A DNA stretch of 64,000 bases from positions 118,853 through 182,852 of the forward strand of contig NZ_LSGQ01000029.1 in assembly GCF_001675285.1 (NCBI RefSeq). Direction: 5' to 3'. Below the pieces are notes generated by a model. That model was given only the letters and a program-made list of their open reading frames with translations. It had not been told where the DNA came from and ran no database searches. This document shows, in pieces, positions 19,450-27,769 of this stretch. The first letter of the stretch is position 1; each line of letters opens with the position of its first letter. The translations under genes and the position numbers were made by a program. The stretch comes from Elizabethkingia miricola. Lineage in GTDB: Bacteria > Bacteroidota > Bacteroidia > Flavobacteriales > Weeksellaceae.

Positions 19450-19890
19450 ATGTTAACTATTTTGCAATCGTACGATTCTTCGTACTATGACAACTCAGGC
19501 TCCGCAGCTGCAGGGGCAATCTTCGGAATTGGAATGTTGTTTTTTTATTTAGTCATTTATCTTTTTATTGGTTTTTGCAGATATAAAGTATTTAAAAAAG
19601 CTGGTAGAGAAGATGCATGGGCAGGTTTTGTACCAGTTTATAATGCTATTGTCCTGTCGCAGATTATTAAAAAACCATCATGGTTTTTCATTTTATTTTA
19701 TGTTCCACTTATTTCTTATTATGCATGGTTCGTAGCTGGTGATAAACTTGGTAAGGGCTTTGGAAAAGGAGAGAATAGTACTGTTTGGGGAATAATAGGT
19801 TTACTAACTGGGTTATTTATTAATATGATTGTTCATGCTTTCGGTAGTGATCAGTTTGACTCTTCTGCAGTTCCGGATGAAACCGCTTAA
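19450..19890 (+). CDS. DUF5684-like small membrane protein
   Basis: A 146-residue protein with three or four hydrophobic helices. It carries the pattern RYKVFKKAGREDAWAGFVPVYNAIVLSQIIKKPSWFF, seen in DUF5684-type membrane proteins, some of which are annotated as signal-peptidase-related. No protease motif is visible here. The function is unknown. A TATATTTG box at 19411-19418 is a possible -7 element. A strong hairpin follows, so it is a single-gene unit. Confidence 0.65.
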   Translation: MLTILQSYDSSYYDNSGSAAAGAIFGIGMLFFYLVIYLFIGFCRYKVFKKAGREDAWAGFVPVYNAIVLSQIIKKPSWFFILFYVPLISYYAWFVAGDKLGKGFGKGENSTVWGIIGLLTGLFINMIVHAFGSDQFDSSAVPDETA

Positions 19891-19912
19891 CAGTATAAAG
19901 TAAAAATAATAG

Positions 19913-19933
19913 AAACCGCTGATTCAGCGGTTT
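19913..19933 (+). terminator. terminator after the DUF5684-like gene
   Basis: Stem AAACCGCT/AGCGGTTT with loop GATTC, followed by a T tract. Confidence 0.85.
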
Positions 19934-19967
19934 TTTTATTAACTTTAAACACCAAACTTATTACAAT

Positions 19968-20786
19968 ATGAAAAATACAATTTCGTCTTTATTTGTGATG
20001 GCTATATTATTTGTGTCTTGCAAAAAGAACGAGAATACACAAGGAACAGAAATGCCAAAAGGAGATACTATAGTCACATTAAAGCAGGATTCTATTGTTT
20101 ATAGTGATTCCATAAAAGCTACAGATTCTCTTACTATTGCTTACTCAGATAAAATTCTGGTTTTTCCGGACATAAAAGAGAAAGCTATTTTAGATTCATT
20201 ATACCCGTTTATAAAACCTGCAGGGTATTCCAAGCCAGATTTGGAGGCCGCTGCTAAAAAAGCTGCGGAAAGTCTTTTTACAAAAGTCAAAAAGGATTAT
20301 CTGGCAGACGGGCAGATTATGGGAAATAAATGGTATGAAGAAAATACAATGCGTGTGAGAAGCTTTACCAATAATTATCTTTCGGTAGAATATACATGGG
20401 CAAGTTATATGGGAGGTGCCCATGATAATTATGGTTTTATGGAGAAGGTTTTTGACTTAGGAAGTAAAAAGCAATTGGTACTATCTGATGTTACCTCCAT
20501 ACCGAAAAAGAAACTGGAAATTTTACTGATGAAAAACGTAGACAAAATACCTACGGGATCTCAGAATGGAGAAGGAGCCGTAAAAGTTTCGGATGGACTA
20601 TTATTTGATAAAGTTACAGTAAACGATAACTTCTATTTTGATGATAAAAATCTGTATTTCCATTACAGTCCATATGAGATCGCTGCTTTTGCAGCCGGAG
20701 ATATTACAATTCCTATTTCCTGGAAAGAACTGGAAGGAACTATAAATCCTGAATTCCAGAAGAGAATGAAAATTAATACGAAATAG
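19968..20786 (+). CDS. DUF3298/DUF4163-type lipoprotein
   Basis: A 272-residue lipoprotein. The leader MKNTISSLFVMAILFVSCKK has a lipobox with C18, followed by a low-complexity linker. The folded part contains FTNNYLSVEYTWASYMGGAHDNYGFMEKVFDLGSKKQLVLSDV, the pattern of the DUF4163/DUF3298 pair found in RsiV-like and other extracytoplasmic proteins. The C-terminal YFHYSPYEIAAFAAGDITIPISWKEL is typical of DUF3298. It likely sits in the periplasm anchored to a membrane. RsiV binds lysozyme, but that role cannot be assigned here. The next gene starts 7 bp downstream. Confidence 0.8.
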   Translation: MKNTISSLFVMAILFVSCKKNENTQGTEMPKGDTIVTLKQDSIVYSDSIKATDSLTIAYSDKILVFPDIKEKAILDSLYPFIKPAGYSKPDLEAAAKKAAESLFTKVKKDYLADGQIMGNKWYEENTMRVRSFTNNYLSVEYTWASYMGGAHDNYGFMEKVFDLGSKKQLVLSDVTSIPKKKLEILLMKNVDKIPTGSQNGEGAVKVSDGLLFDKVTVNDNFYFDDKNLYFHYSPYEIAAFAAGDITIPISWKELEGTINPEFQKRMKINTK

Positions 20787-20793
20787 ACCCACT

Positions 20794-21237
20794 ATGCAGA
20801 ATTATCAGAATCATAGACGCTTTTATACACCGCATCATTTTATATTTTATCCTGCAGGACTTATCTTATTTGGGATATCTCTTTACCATATGGGGTATTC
20901 ATTGGGAAATAATAATGGTGAATTCTGGATATGGTTTGTACTCTCAGGAGTTATCTTTTTAATTATATGGGTTGCCTTTATGATGCGGCAGCATTATGCG
21001 CTGACATTACAAAACCGAATTATCGTAGATGAGGTGAAGTTCAGGTACTTTCGATTAACCGGAAAAAGCATAGATGAAATGTCTTATGATTTTAGTGATT
21101 CTCAGTTGTTTGCATTAAGATTTGCTAATGATGATGAGTTTCTGAAGCTTGTAGAAGACACTGTTTCGGAGAATCTGAATGCAGACCACATTAAGAAACG
21201 TATAAAAAACTGGAAAGCAGATAACAGAAGAGTTTAA
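20794..21237 (+). CDS. DUF6526-like membrane protein
   Basis: A 147-residue protein with two adjacent hydrophobic helices (FIFYPAGLILFGISLYHMG and FWIWFVLSGVIFLIIWVAFMM) and a soluble C-terminal half (FRLTGKSIDEMSYDFSDSQLFALRFANDDEFLKLV). The layout fits the Bacteroidota family DUF6526 with unknown function. It begins 7 bp after the DUF3298-type lipoprotein, so the two probably share a transcript. Confidence 0.65.
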   Translation: MQNYQNHRRFYTPHHFIFYPAGLILFGISLYHMGYSLGNNNGEFWIWFVLSGVIFLIIWVAFMMRQHYALTLQNRIIVDEVKFRYFRLTGKSIDEMSYDFSDSQLFALRFANDDEFLKLVEDTVSENLNADHIKKRIKNWKADNRRV

Positions 21238-21276
21238 AGAAACAAAAAGACTTCACAGAGATGGAGTCTTTTTTTG

Positions 21277-21284
21277 TACCTTTG
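21277..21284 (+). promoter_or_regulatory. -7 promoter box for the lipid kinase gene
   Basis: TACCTTTG matches TAnnTTTG 13 bp before the ATG at 21298, suggesting a nearly leaderless transcript. No matching -33 TTG at standard spacing was found. Confidence 0.35.
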
Positions 21285-21297
21285 GCCTTTCAAAATC

Positions 21298-22149
21298 ATG
21301 GACGCAGTATTTATCATCAATCCGTTTTCGGCAAAAAAAAATTATAAAGAATTTTTAGAAAAGCTTCAGCAAAAATATCCTGAAGCTAATTTTATGATTT
21401 CTAAGTCGATAGAGGATACTCATCGGTTTATTGATGAAAATTTTGCTTCTACAGAAGTTTTTGTAGCGGTAGGCGGGGATGGTACTATTTCTACTGTTGC
21501 CCAGAAGTTGATTAATACAGACAAAATTCTGGCTGTTTTTCCGGCAGGTTCGGGTAATGGTTTTTCTAACGAAACTAATTTCACCAAAAATATCGATGCT
21601 CTTCTGCAAAAAATCAAACAGAAGAAGTTTCATAAGATTGATACCTTTACAGTAAATGGTAATTTATCTATCAATGTTTCAGGAACGGGATTCGATGGAG
21701 AGGTAATCAAAAAATTCGAAAAAACCAGCCGCGGTTTTACCAACTATATTAAAGTTACTGTAAAAACCTTTTTTATTTTCAAATCTATAAAAGTAGAATT
21801 TGAAGAAAAATACAAACAATATAATGGGGATTACCTGATGCTGAATGTAGCCAATACACGTCAGTTTGGTAACAATGCTTATATCGCACCACATGCTGAC
21901 TACAGCGATGGACTTGTTGATATTGTATTGGTTAAAAAATTCCCGTTATGGCATTCTTTAGCATTTGCTTTCAGAATGTTTACAAAAAATCTAAAAGAAA
22001 ATGAATACCTGACATATTTCCCGGTATCGGATCTGAAATTCAATGTTAGGAATTCCAAGGCATGGCATCTGGATGGGGAAGGAATAGAAATAGGTTCTCC
22101 TATTGAAATCAAAGTATTGCCTCACAGCCTGAATATTCTGGTAGACTAA
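21298..22149 (+). CDS. diacylglycerol/lipid kinase family protein
   Basis: A 283-residue protein of the DAGK catalytic (YegS/BmrU/DgkB-like) family. The start is ATG 21298 (MDAVFIINPFSAKKNY). The earlier in-frame codon at 21274 lies in the promoter region. Visible motifs are INPFS, the nucleotide-binding GGDGTIS at 59-65, PAGSGNGFSNE, and GTGFDGEVIKKFEK. Such cytosolic enzymes phosphorylate diacylglycerol, sphingoid bases or related lipids using ATP. The precise lipid is unknown. It could recycle diacylglycerol produced by the phospholipase C elsewhere in this window, but that link is speculative. Confidence 0.9.
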   Translation: MDAVFIINPFSAKKNYKEFLEKLQQKYPEANFMISKSIEDTHRFIDENFASTEVFVAVGGDGTISTVAQKLINTDKILAVFPAGSGNGFSNETNFTKNIDALLQKIKQKKFHKIDTFTVNGNLSINVSGTGFDGEVIKKFEKTSRGFTNYIKVTVKTFFIFKSIKVEFEEKYKQYNGDYLMLNVANTRQFGNNAYIAPHADYSDGLVDIVLVKKFPLWHSLAFAFRMFTKNLKENEYLTYFPVSDLKFNVRNSKAWHLDGEGIEIGSPIEIKVLPHSLNILVD

Positions 22150-22165
22150 GTAATCTGTAAGAGAA

Positions 22166-22477
22166 TTACCTTAAATTTTCAAGTTGCTGAAATACAGGCA
22201 GCATTAGCTTACCTCTTTCCGATAGTGTATATTCTATATGCAGAGGTTTTAATTTTATAATATTTTTAATCAGAAGCCCTTCAGTTTCTAATTCTTTTAG
22301 TGCTGTAGCAATACTCTGTTTATTCGATCCTTCAATTTGCCTCAATAAGCTGCTAAACCGTAACGGACCTTCAATAGCCAGACGAAATATCTGAGGTTTC
22401 CATTTTCCGGATAATAGCTTTAACACTTCCTCAGCAGGGCAGCATTCGTAATTTTTATTGTTAATATTAGTGGTCAT
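22166..22477 (-). CDS. HxlR-family regulator with N-terminal cysteine pair
   Basis: A 103-residue winged-helix regulator of the HxlR family (CPAEEVLKLLSGKWKPQIF, GPLRFSSLLRQIEGSNKQSIATALKELETEGLL, HIEYTLSERGKLMLPVFQQL). Two adjacent cysteines, C12 and C13, precede the first helix, where YodB/HypR-like members carry the redox- or quinone-sensing cysteine. It is divergent from an old yellow enzyme and a DsbA-like gene, which suggests it represses them and is released by electrophiles or disulfide stress. An inverted repeat lies in the shared spacer. Confidence 0.9.
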   Translation of the reverse strand: MTTNINNKNYECCPAEEVLKLLSGKWKPQIFRLAIEGPLRFSSLLRQIEGSNKQSIATALKELETEGLLIKNIIKLKPLHIEYTLSERGKLMLPVFQQLENLR

Positions 22478-22508
22478 ATTTTTTTGACTTATTGCTATTT
22501 AAGATTAA

Positions 22509-22530
22509 CTGTTACAACTTTGTATAACAG
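22509..22530. promoter_or_regulatory. candidate HxlR operator
   Basis: Inverted repeat CTGTTA-N10-TAACAG with an inner inverted repeat TACAA-CT-TTGTA. It lies in the 74-bp spacer between the divergent HxlR and old yellow enzyme genes. The position and symmetry fit an autoregulated operator. No binding data can be seen. Confidence 0.45.
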
Positions 22531-22551
22531 AAATCAAAAATAATTAAAATT

Positions 22552-23631
22552 ATGAAAACACATTTGTTATCCGAAATTGAAAAAAATACACAGGTATTTA
22601 AAAACAGAATTGTAATGGCTCCTATGACAAGAAGCAGAGCTATTCAGAATTTGCCCAATGATCTAATGCAACAGTACTACGTGCAAAGAAGTACCGCAGG
22701 TCTTATTATTACAGAGGGTGTGGCACCAAGCCCCAATGCCTTGGGTTATGCAAGAATCCCGGGTATATTTAATAACGAACAGACTATAGGCTGGAAAAAG
22801 ATTACTGAAGCTGTTCATGCGGGTGGAGGTAAAATATTTATACAGTTAATGCATGTTGGGCGTATAGCCAATAAAGCTAATATGCCGGAAAATACAAAAA
22901 TACTCGCTCCTTCTGCAGTAAATGCTCATATGGATATGTGGACTGATACTTTGGGAATGCAAAAAACAGAGGAGCCTCTGGAGATGACTTTGGAAGAGAT
23001 TGAAAAAGCTAAAGGTGAATTTGTCCAGGCTGCCAAAAATGCCATAGAGGCAGGTTTTGACGGAGTTGAATTGCATGCTGCAAATGGTTATTTATTAGAA
23101 CAATTTCTTAATCCGCATTCGAACATCAGGAATGATAAATACGGTGGGAGTATTGAGAACAGAAGCAGATTTGTTTTAGAAGTGACAGAAGCCGTTGGCC
23201 ATGCAATTGGTTTTGATAAAATAGGAGTGAGAATATCTCCATATAGTACATTTAATACGATGCCGCTTTATGAAGAAATTCCGGAAACTTACATACATGT
23301 AGTGACAGAATTAGCAAAATTAGATATTACCTATCTGCATGTTATCGATTATGCTGCAAGAGCAACAGAAGAAGGACGGAAACTTATAAAAACAATTCGT
23401 GAGGGGTTTGGCCGGTTATTAATACTGAACGGTGGCTATACTAAAGAAAGAGCAGAAAATGTATTGACCAACAATGAAGCAGATCTTATTTCATTTGGCT
23501 CTCCGTTCATTGCTAATCCGGATTTGCCGTACAGAATCAAAAATAATATTGAATGGGCAAAAGCGGATCCTGCAACCTTTTATACAGCTGATGAGAAAGG
23601 CTATATTGACTATCCGGATTATAACATTTAA
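22552..23631 (+). CDS. old yellow enzyme family alkene reductase
   Basis: A 359-residue FMN-dependent ene-reductase (NemA/OYE class) that reduces activated C=C bonds, quinone-like electrophiles or nitro compounds with NAD(P)H. Key residues are visible: the substrate-binding pair H175 and N178 in ELHAANGYLLEQFLNPHSN, and FMN-site segments MAPMTRSRAI, QLMHVGR and the C-terminal LILNGGYTKERAENVL...SFGSPFIANPDLP. It is divergent from the HxlR regulator with a palindrome between them. The DsbA-like gene follows 12 bp downstream, so the two are cotranscribed. An electrophile-detoxification role is inferred from this context. Confidence 0.95.
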   Translation: MKTHLLSEIEKNTQVFKNRIVMAPMTRSRAIQNLPNDLMQQYYVQRSTAGLIITEGVAPSPNALGYARIPGIFNNEQTIGWKKITEAVHAGGGKIFIQLMHVGRIANKANMPENTKILAPSAVNAHMDMWTDTLGMQKTEEPLEMTLEEIEKAKGEFVQAAKNAIEAGFDGVELHAANGYLLEQFLNPHSNIRNDKYGGSIENRSRFVLEVTEAVGHAIGFDKIGVRISPYSTFNTMPLYEEIPETYIHVVTELAKLDITYLHVIDYAARATEEGRKLIKTIREGFGRLLILNGGYTKERAENVLTNNEADLISFGSPFIANPDLPYRIKNNIEWAKADPATFYTADEKGYIDYPDYNI

Positions 23632-23643
23632 AAATACGTGATT

Positions 23644-24573
23644 ATGGAAAATACAAATATTAACCCGCTTTTGTGTAACTCCGAAACTGGTGTATGTGAA
23701 ATTCCCGGGACTGAAATAAACAATAATTATCAACTCAACTCGAATAAAGATAAACCTCTTCAGCTTGTTTATTTTACCGATCCAATTTGTTCTTCCTGTT
23801 GGGGAATCGAGCCACAGCTGAGAAAACTGAAATTGGAGTATGGAAGTATTCTGAACATAGAGTATCATATGGGAGGACTGTTACCTGATTGGAGTTATAA
23901 CAGCGGAGGCATCAGCAAGCCATCGGATGTAGCGCATCATTGGGATGAAGTTAGTTTGTACTACGATATGCCTATTGATGGCGATGTATGGCTGGAGGAT
24001 CCTTTAAATTCATCTTATCCACCTTCTATAGCTTTTAAGGCTGCAGAAATGCAGGATAAAGATAAGGCAGTAGATTTCTTAAGAACACTGAGAGAATTGG
24101 TTTTTCTGAAGAAAAAGAATATTGCCAAATGGGAATACATTGCCATGGCTGCTGAAGAAGCAGGATTGGATGTTGTAAAACTAAAAACAGATTTTGAAGG
24201 ATCTGCTCAAAAACTTTTTGAAGCTGATCTGAAGCTGGCAAGAGATTATGGTGTCCGAGGATTTCCAACCATATTTATACAGAATAAACTAGGGGAGCGC
24301 GAAACAATCTACGGTACTAAACCTTATTCATTTTTTGAAACAGCAATCCTAAATCTTAATTCTGATGTTACTAAAGAACAATATAATAAAAACCGGGAAG
24401 CTCTTTTCTCTAAATACAATTCATTAACTGCCAGAGAATTTTCCGAATTATCCGGAATATCCCGTAATGAGAGCGAGAAACAGCTAAATGAACTTACGGA
24501 TATAGGTTTTTTAGAAAAATTAACGACTAAAAATGGTTCTCTATGGGTTAGAAAATCTTCAGATAGAATATAA
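23644..24573 (+). CDS. DsbA-family thioredoxin-fold protein with C-terminal winged helix-like region
   Basis: A 309-residue cytoplasmic-looking (no leader) DsbA/FrnE-like protein. The redox motif is C49-S-S-C52 in DPICSSCWGIEPQLRKL, and the cis-proline loop is RGFPTIFIQ. The N-terminus has an extra cysteine pair (LLCNSETGVCEIPG). After the thioredoxin domain, residues 255-309 (FSELSGISRNESEKQLNELTDIGFLEKL) look like a small winged helix. The start is ATG 23644. The GTG at 23638 adds two residues. It is cotranscribed with the old yellow enzyme. Function in thiol or disulfide stress is inferred. Confidence 0.85.
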   Translation: MENTNINPLLCNSETGVCEIPGTEINNNYQLNSNKDKPLQLVYFTDPICSSCWGIEPQLRKLKLEYGSILNIEYHMGGLLPDWSYNSGGISKPSDVAHHWDEVSLYYDMPIDGDVWLEDPLNSSYPPSIAFKAAEMQDKDKAVDFLRTLRELVFLKKKNIAKWEYIAMAAEEAGLDVVKLKTDFEGSAQKLFEADLKLARDYGVRGFPTIFIQNKLGERETIYGTKPYSFFETAILNLNSDVTKEQYNKNREALFSKYNSLTAREFSELSGISRNESEKQLNELTDIGFLEKLTTKNGSLWVRKSSDRI

Positions 24574-24712
24574 ATAAGAATGGATTTAATTATTTAGTTT
24601 TCAGTTGTTTGGTATTTCCGGGGGTAAATTTCCTAAATGCAATATAGTTGCAGTCTACTATAACCGGCCTTAAAATCGAAAATTTCTATAAAATTATTGT
24701 AACATTTTGAAC

Positions 24713-24720
24713 TAAATTTG
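24713..24720 (+). promoter_or_regulatory. -7 promoter box for the C1 peptidase gene
   Basis: TAAATTTG matches TAnnTTTG 49 bp upstream of the ATG. The nearest TTG is only 13 bp away, so the full promoter is uncertain. Confidence 0.3.
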
Positions 24721-24769
24721 GACTCTTTAGTCATATTGAGACTTTAATCAATTTAATTCTAATTTTATA

Positions 24770-25966
24770 ATGAAGAAGAGAAACATGTTTTTGCTTACCA
24801 TGCTTACTGCAGGAAGCATGGCTTTTGCACAAGACAATCTGGTAAACAGCCTAAAAAACAATCAATCTGAAAATCCGGATTTTAAATTTACAGTAGTTAA
24901 GGAGTTAGGGAATACTTCTATTAAAAATCAGGGCTCTTCAGGAACCTGTTGGAGCTACTCCGGAAACTCTTTCCTTGAGTCTGAAATGATAAGAATGGGA
25001 AAACCAGCCGTAGATTTAGCTGAAATCTTTACAGCGCGTAATGCTTATCATGATAAAGCTAAACAGTATGTATTGTTTGGTGGTGCTATTTCCTGGGGAG
25101 ATGGTGGTGAATTGCACGATGTAATCAATATGTACAAAAAGTACGGTGCAGTTCCTCAGGAAGTTTATTCAGGACTTCAGGCTGGGCAGACCAAAAATAA
25201 CTTTGGTGAAATGCAGAGTGTTATCAAGTCTATGCTTGATGCTTATGTAAAAAATCCTCAGGGTAAACTTTCCGCAAATTGGTTAACAAATGTAGATAAT
25301 GTATTGGACAGTTACCTTGGAGAATATCCAAAAGAGTTTACTTACAAAGGTAAGCGTTATACACCACAGACTTTTGCTAAAGATGTAGTAGGGATTAATC
25401 CTGACGATTATGTAGAGCTTACTTCTTACAAAGACTATCCGTATTATCAGCGTTTTGTTGCTCCGATTCCGGACAACTGGAGCCATGATAGTATGTGGAA
25501 TGTTCCGATGGATGATCTGACTAAGATTGTTGACAATGCTGTAGACAAAGGGTATACTGTAGGATGGGCAACAGATGTTTCTGAACCTTACTTTTCTTAT
25601 AAAAATGGGGTAGCTTATGTTCCGGATGTAGATTTAAATAATATCGACGCTCAGACAAAGGCTAATCTTTTCAAAGGACCAAGACCTGATAAAAAAATTA
25701 CAGAAGATATGCGTCAGGAAGGACTTAACAACCTTACAACAACTGATGACCACGGAATGCAGATTGTAGGATTGGCCAAAGATCAGACAGGCAAAGAGTA
25801 TTACATGGTGAAAAATTCATGGGGTGTAACCAATGATTATCAGGGATATTTATATGTAACAAGACCTTATGTACAATATAAGTCTACAGGTATTCTTGTA
25901 CACAAGAATGCAATACCAAAGGATATTCTGAATAAATTAAAACCTAATACAAATATCGGATTATAA
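24770..25966 (+). CDS. secreted C1-family cysteine peptidase (aminopeptidase C/bleomycin hydrolase type)
   Basis: A 398-residue papain-fold peptidase with a signal peptide (MKKRNMFLLTMLTAGSMAFAQ). The catalytic cysteine is C60 in SSGTCWSYSGNSFLESE, preceded by the oxyanion glutamine in IKNQG. The histidine lies in TDDHGMQIVG and the asparagine in VKNSWG. Insertions and the long spacing between Cys and His match the C1B bleomycin hydrolase/PepC group, which is normally cytosolic. Here the leader places it in the periplasm or outside. It is a single-gene unit ended by a strong hairpin. A role in peptide trimming is inferred. Confidence 0.92.
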   Translation: MKKRNMFLLTMLTAGSMAFAQDNLVNSLKNNQSENPDFKFTVVKELGNTSIKNQGSSGTCWSYSGNSFLESEMIRMGKPAVDLAEIFTARNAYHDKAKQYVLFGGAISWGDGGELHDVINMYKKYGAVPQEVYSGLQAGQTKNNFGEMQSVIKSMLDAYVKNPQGKLSANWLTNVDNVLDSYLGEYPKEFTYKGKRYTPQTFAKDVVGINPDDYVELTSYKDYPYYQRFVAPIPDNWSHDSMWNVPMDDLTKIVDNAVDKGYTVGWATDVSEPYFSYKNGVAYVPDVDLNNIDAQTKANLFKGPRPDKKITEDMRQEGLNNLTTTDDHGMQIVGLAKDQTGKEYYMVKNSWGVTNDYQGYLYVTRPYVQYKSTGILVHKNAIPKDILNKLKPNTNIGL

Positions 25967-25993
25967 TCATCCGCTAGTTGTTACAGGATAAAT

Positions 25994-26025
25994 AAAATGC
26001 CGGAAGACTTATCTTCCGGCATTTT
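25994..26025. terminator. terminator after the C1 peptidase gene
   Basis: 14-bp stem AAAATGCCGGAAGA/TCTTCCGGCATTTT with loop CTTA and T-rich flank. It is symmetric, so it may work on both strands. Confidence 0.85.
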
Positions 26026-26035
26026 TATAAAAGTA

Positions 26036-26067
26036 AAACCCCGCAGGTTTAAAATCCTGCGGGGTTT
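26036..26067. repeat. REP-like hairpin/terminator AAACCCCGCAGG
   Basis: Stem of about 12 bp, AAACCCCGCAGG...CCTGCGGGGTTT, with an AT loop. It stands beside a separate terminator between convergent genes. It has the same plan as the palindromes at 40690 and 53043 (AAACC...GGTTT ends, AT loop), so it probably belongs to a family of intergenic hairpins. It could end the minus-strand glp operon. Confidence 0.6.
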
Positions 26068-26164
26068 ATCTAATTGATGTTGTATTTAGATTTACTTTTT
26101 CTTATCTATAAACGGTAACTTTTCTATTTTGTTGTCTCATGCACTAAGAAAAATAGAACTACAT

Positions 26165-26977
26165 CTAAAATACTGTTGCCGCAAGTTGTATACGGGCATA
26201 TTTCAGAGCCGGATTCCACATAGCCATCATAGAGACTGGAAGCGTATAATGTTCAGTAATTTTCACATCTTTGCTCGCTTTTAGTCCCACATTTACAATC
26301 TGGAAACTGCTTTGCCCATTGCCATACAGGAAATTTCTGTCATTCAGTGCGAATCCTGCTCCAACAAAAGCATTAAGGTTAACCTTTTTGCTCTGGATAA
26401 CAGGATAGCTCACCTGTACATAAGTAGAATATTTGTTTTTATCATATGTTCCGTCTGGTTTCAGGACAACCTCTCCGGCGTTAGCCCCACCATATAGCAT
26501 AATGTCGGCTTCTACATTTAGCGGAAATTTTGGCCCGAATGTATAATTGGTTCTCAGGTCAATAATATGAGCAGTTCTTCGTCTGGAGTAACTGAAAATG
26601 TCATCTGCTGCAACTGCTGTATTAATATTCCGCGAATTATATAAATCCCAAAGACCTATATAAAAGTTCTTGTTGGAATACTGAACATAGTAGTTTATTT
26701 CTTTGTAATGCGTGCCATCACTGTCATTAGCAAGAGCTGAAGCTCCCCAGATTCCAATCTTCCAGTTTTTATTTTTATCCAGAGCGTAGGAGAGGTTTCC
26801 CATTACTACAGGTTTGTCAGTAATAATAAGTCCACGCCATAGGTGATTGTTCTGTATGTTAGCTGTGAAATCTAATCTGCCGGCCTTTTCTTCTGTTTTT
26901 AATGAGTCTGTGTTTTGAGCAGAAACTCCCACGATGCCTGAAAAAATCAGACAAAGTCTCAATAGGTTTGCTTTCAT
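26165..26977 (-). CDS. outer-membrane beta-barrel protein at the end of the glp operon
   Basis: A 270-residue protein with a leader (KANLLRLCLIFSGIVGVSAQ) and a mature part rich in alternating aromatic strands (LDFTANIQNNHLWRGL, INYYVQYSNKNFYIGLWDLY, YSTYVQVSYPV), ending in the OM-sorting-like terminus ATVF. I do not recognise a named family. It is the last gene after glpD, glpK and glpF, starting 36 bp beyond the glpF stop on the same strand. A channel for glycerol or glycerophosphate across the outer membrane is an attractive inference, but no substrate evidence exists. Confidence in an OM barrel is good, in function low. Confidence 0.7.
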   Translation of the reverse strand: MKANLLRLCLIFSGIVGVSAQNTDSLKTEEKAGRLDFTANIQNNHLWRGLIITDKPVVMGNLSYALDKNKNWKIGIWGASALANDSDGTHYKEINYYVQYSNKNFYIGLWDLYNSRNINTAVAADDIFSYSRRRTAHIIDLRTNYTFGPKFPLNVEADIMLYGGANAGEVVLKPDGTYDKNKYSTYVQVSYPVIQSKKVNLNAFVGAGFALNDRNFLYGNGQSSFQIVNVGLKASKDVKITEHYTLPVSMMAMWNPALKYARIQLAATVF

Positions 26978-27013
26978 CTTATTTAGAGTGTGTTAATTAG
27001 TCAGATGCAAAAT

Positions 27014-27745
27014 TTATTTTAAAATTCCAAAAAGTAAAGCAGCCAGAACGGCGCCTATAACTGGTCCTAAAATTGGAATCCATGCATAGCTCCATTGACT
27101 GCTGCCTTTTATAGGTAAAATAGCATGCATGATTCTTGGCCCAAGATCTCTTGCGGGGTTTATGGCATAACCAGTTGTACCACCTAAGGATAAACCTATA
27201 GCCCATACTAAGAATGCAACAGGAACGGCACCTACGGTTCCAAGACCTATTTTGGCATCCGGAGTATTGGGAATAGAGATATTAGCATCACTGATATAGA
27301 AAACTACAAATACAAGAACAAAAGTTCCTATGATCTCACTGATGATATTAGAAACAGGCTTTGCAATTGCCGGGCTTGTACTAAAGCAGGCTAGCTTAGC
27401 TCCTTCGTCCTCGGTGATTGCAAAATGATCTTTGTGGAATAGCCATACCAGGAAAGCTCCGGCCATAGCACCGATCATTTGGGCTGCAATATATGATGGG
27501 ACTGATTCCCATGGGAATTTTCCGGCAACGGCCAACCCGATTGTAACGGCCGGATTAAGATGAGCTCCGCTCACAGGACCGGCAACAGTTACTCCCACGA
27601 AAACGGCTAATGCCCATGCTGTGGTAATAACAATCCATCCTGAATTATTGCCCTTGGTATCTTTTAGAAGAACATTAGCTACTACGCCGTTCCCAAGAAG
27701 AATAAGTAACATTGTACCTATAATTTCTGCTGTAAATGGTGTCAT
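27014..27745 (-). CDS. glpF: glycerol facilitator (MIP/aquaglyceroporin)
   Basis: A 243-residue MIP channel with six hydrophobic helices and the two half-helix signatures: GAHLNPAVTIGL and GYAINPARDLGPR. The aspartate directly after the second NPAR is the mark of glycerol-type rather than water-type channels. It would let glycerol cross the inner membrane for phosphorylation by GlpK, whose gene ends 24 bp upstream of this start. The C-terminus is short. Membership of the glp operon makes glycerol by far the most likely substrate. Confidence 0.95.
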   Translation of the reverse strand: MTPFTAEIIGTMLLILLGNGVVANVLLKDTKGNNSGWIVITTAWALAVFVGVTVAGPVSGAHLNPAVTIGLAVAGKFPWESVPSYIAAQMIGAMAGAFLVWLFHKDHFAITEDEGAKLACFSTSPAIAKPVSNIISEIIGTFVLVFVVFYISDANISIPNTPDAKIGLGTVGAVPVAFLVWAIGLSLGGTTGYAINPARDLGPRIMHAILPIKGSSQWSYAWIPILGPVIGAVLAALLFGILK

Positions 27746-27769
27746 GTTGTGTACTTTTTCGGTTACTAA

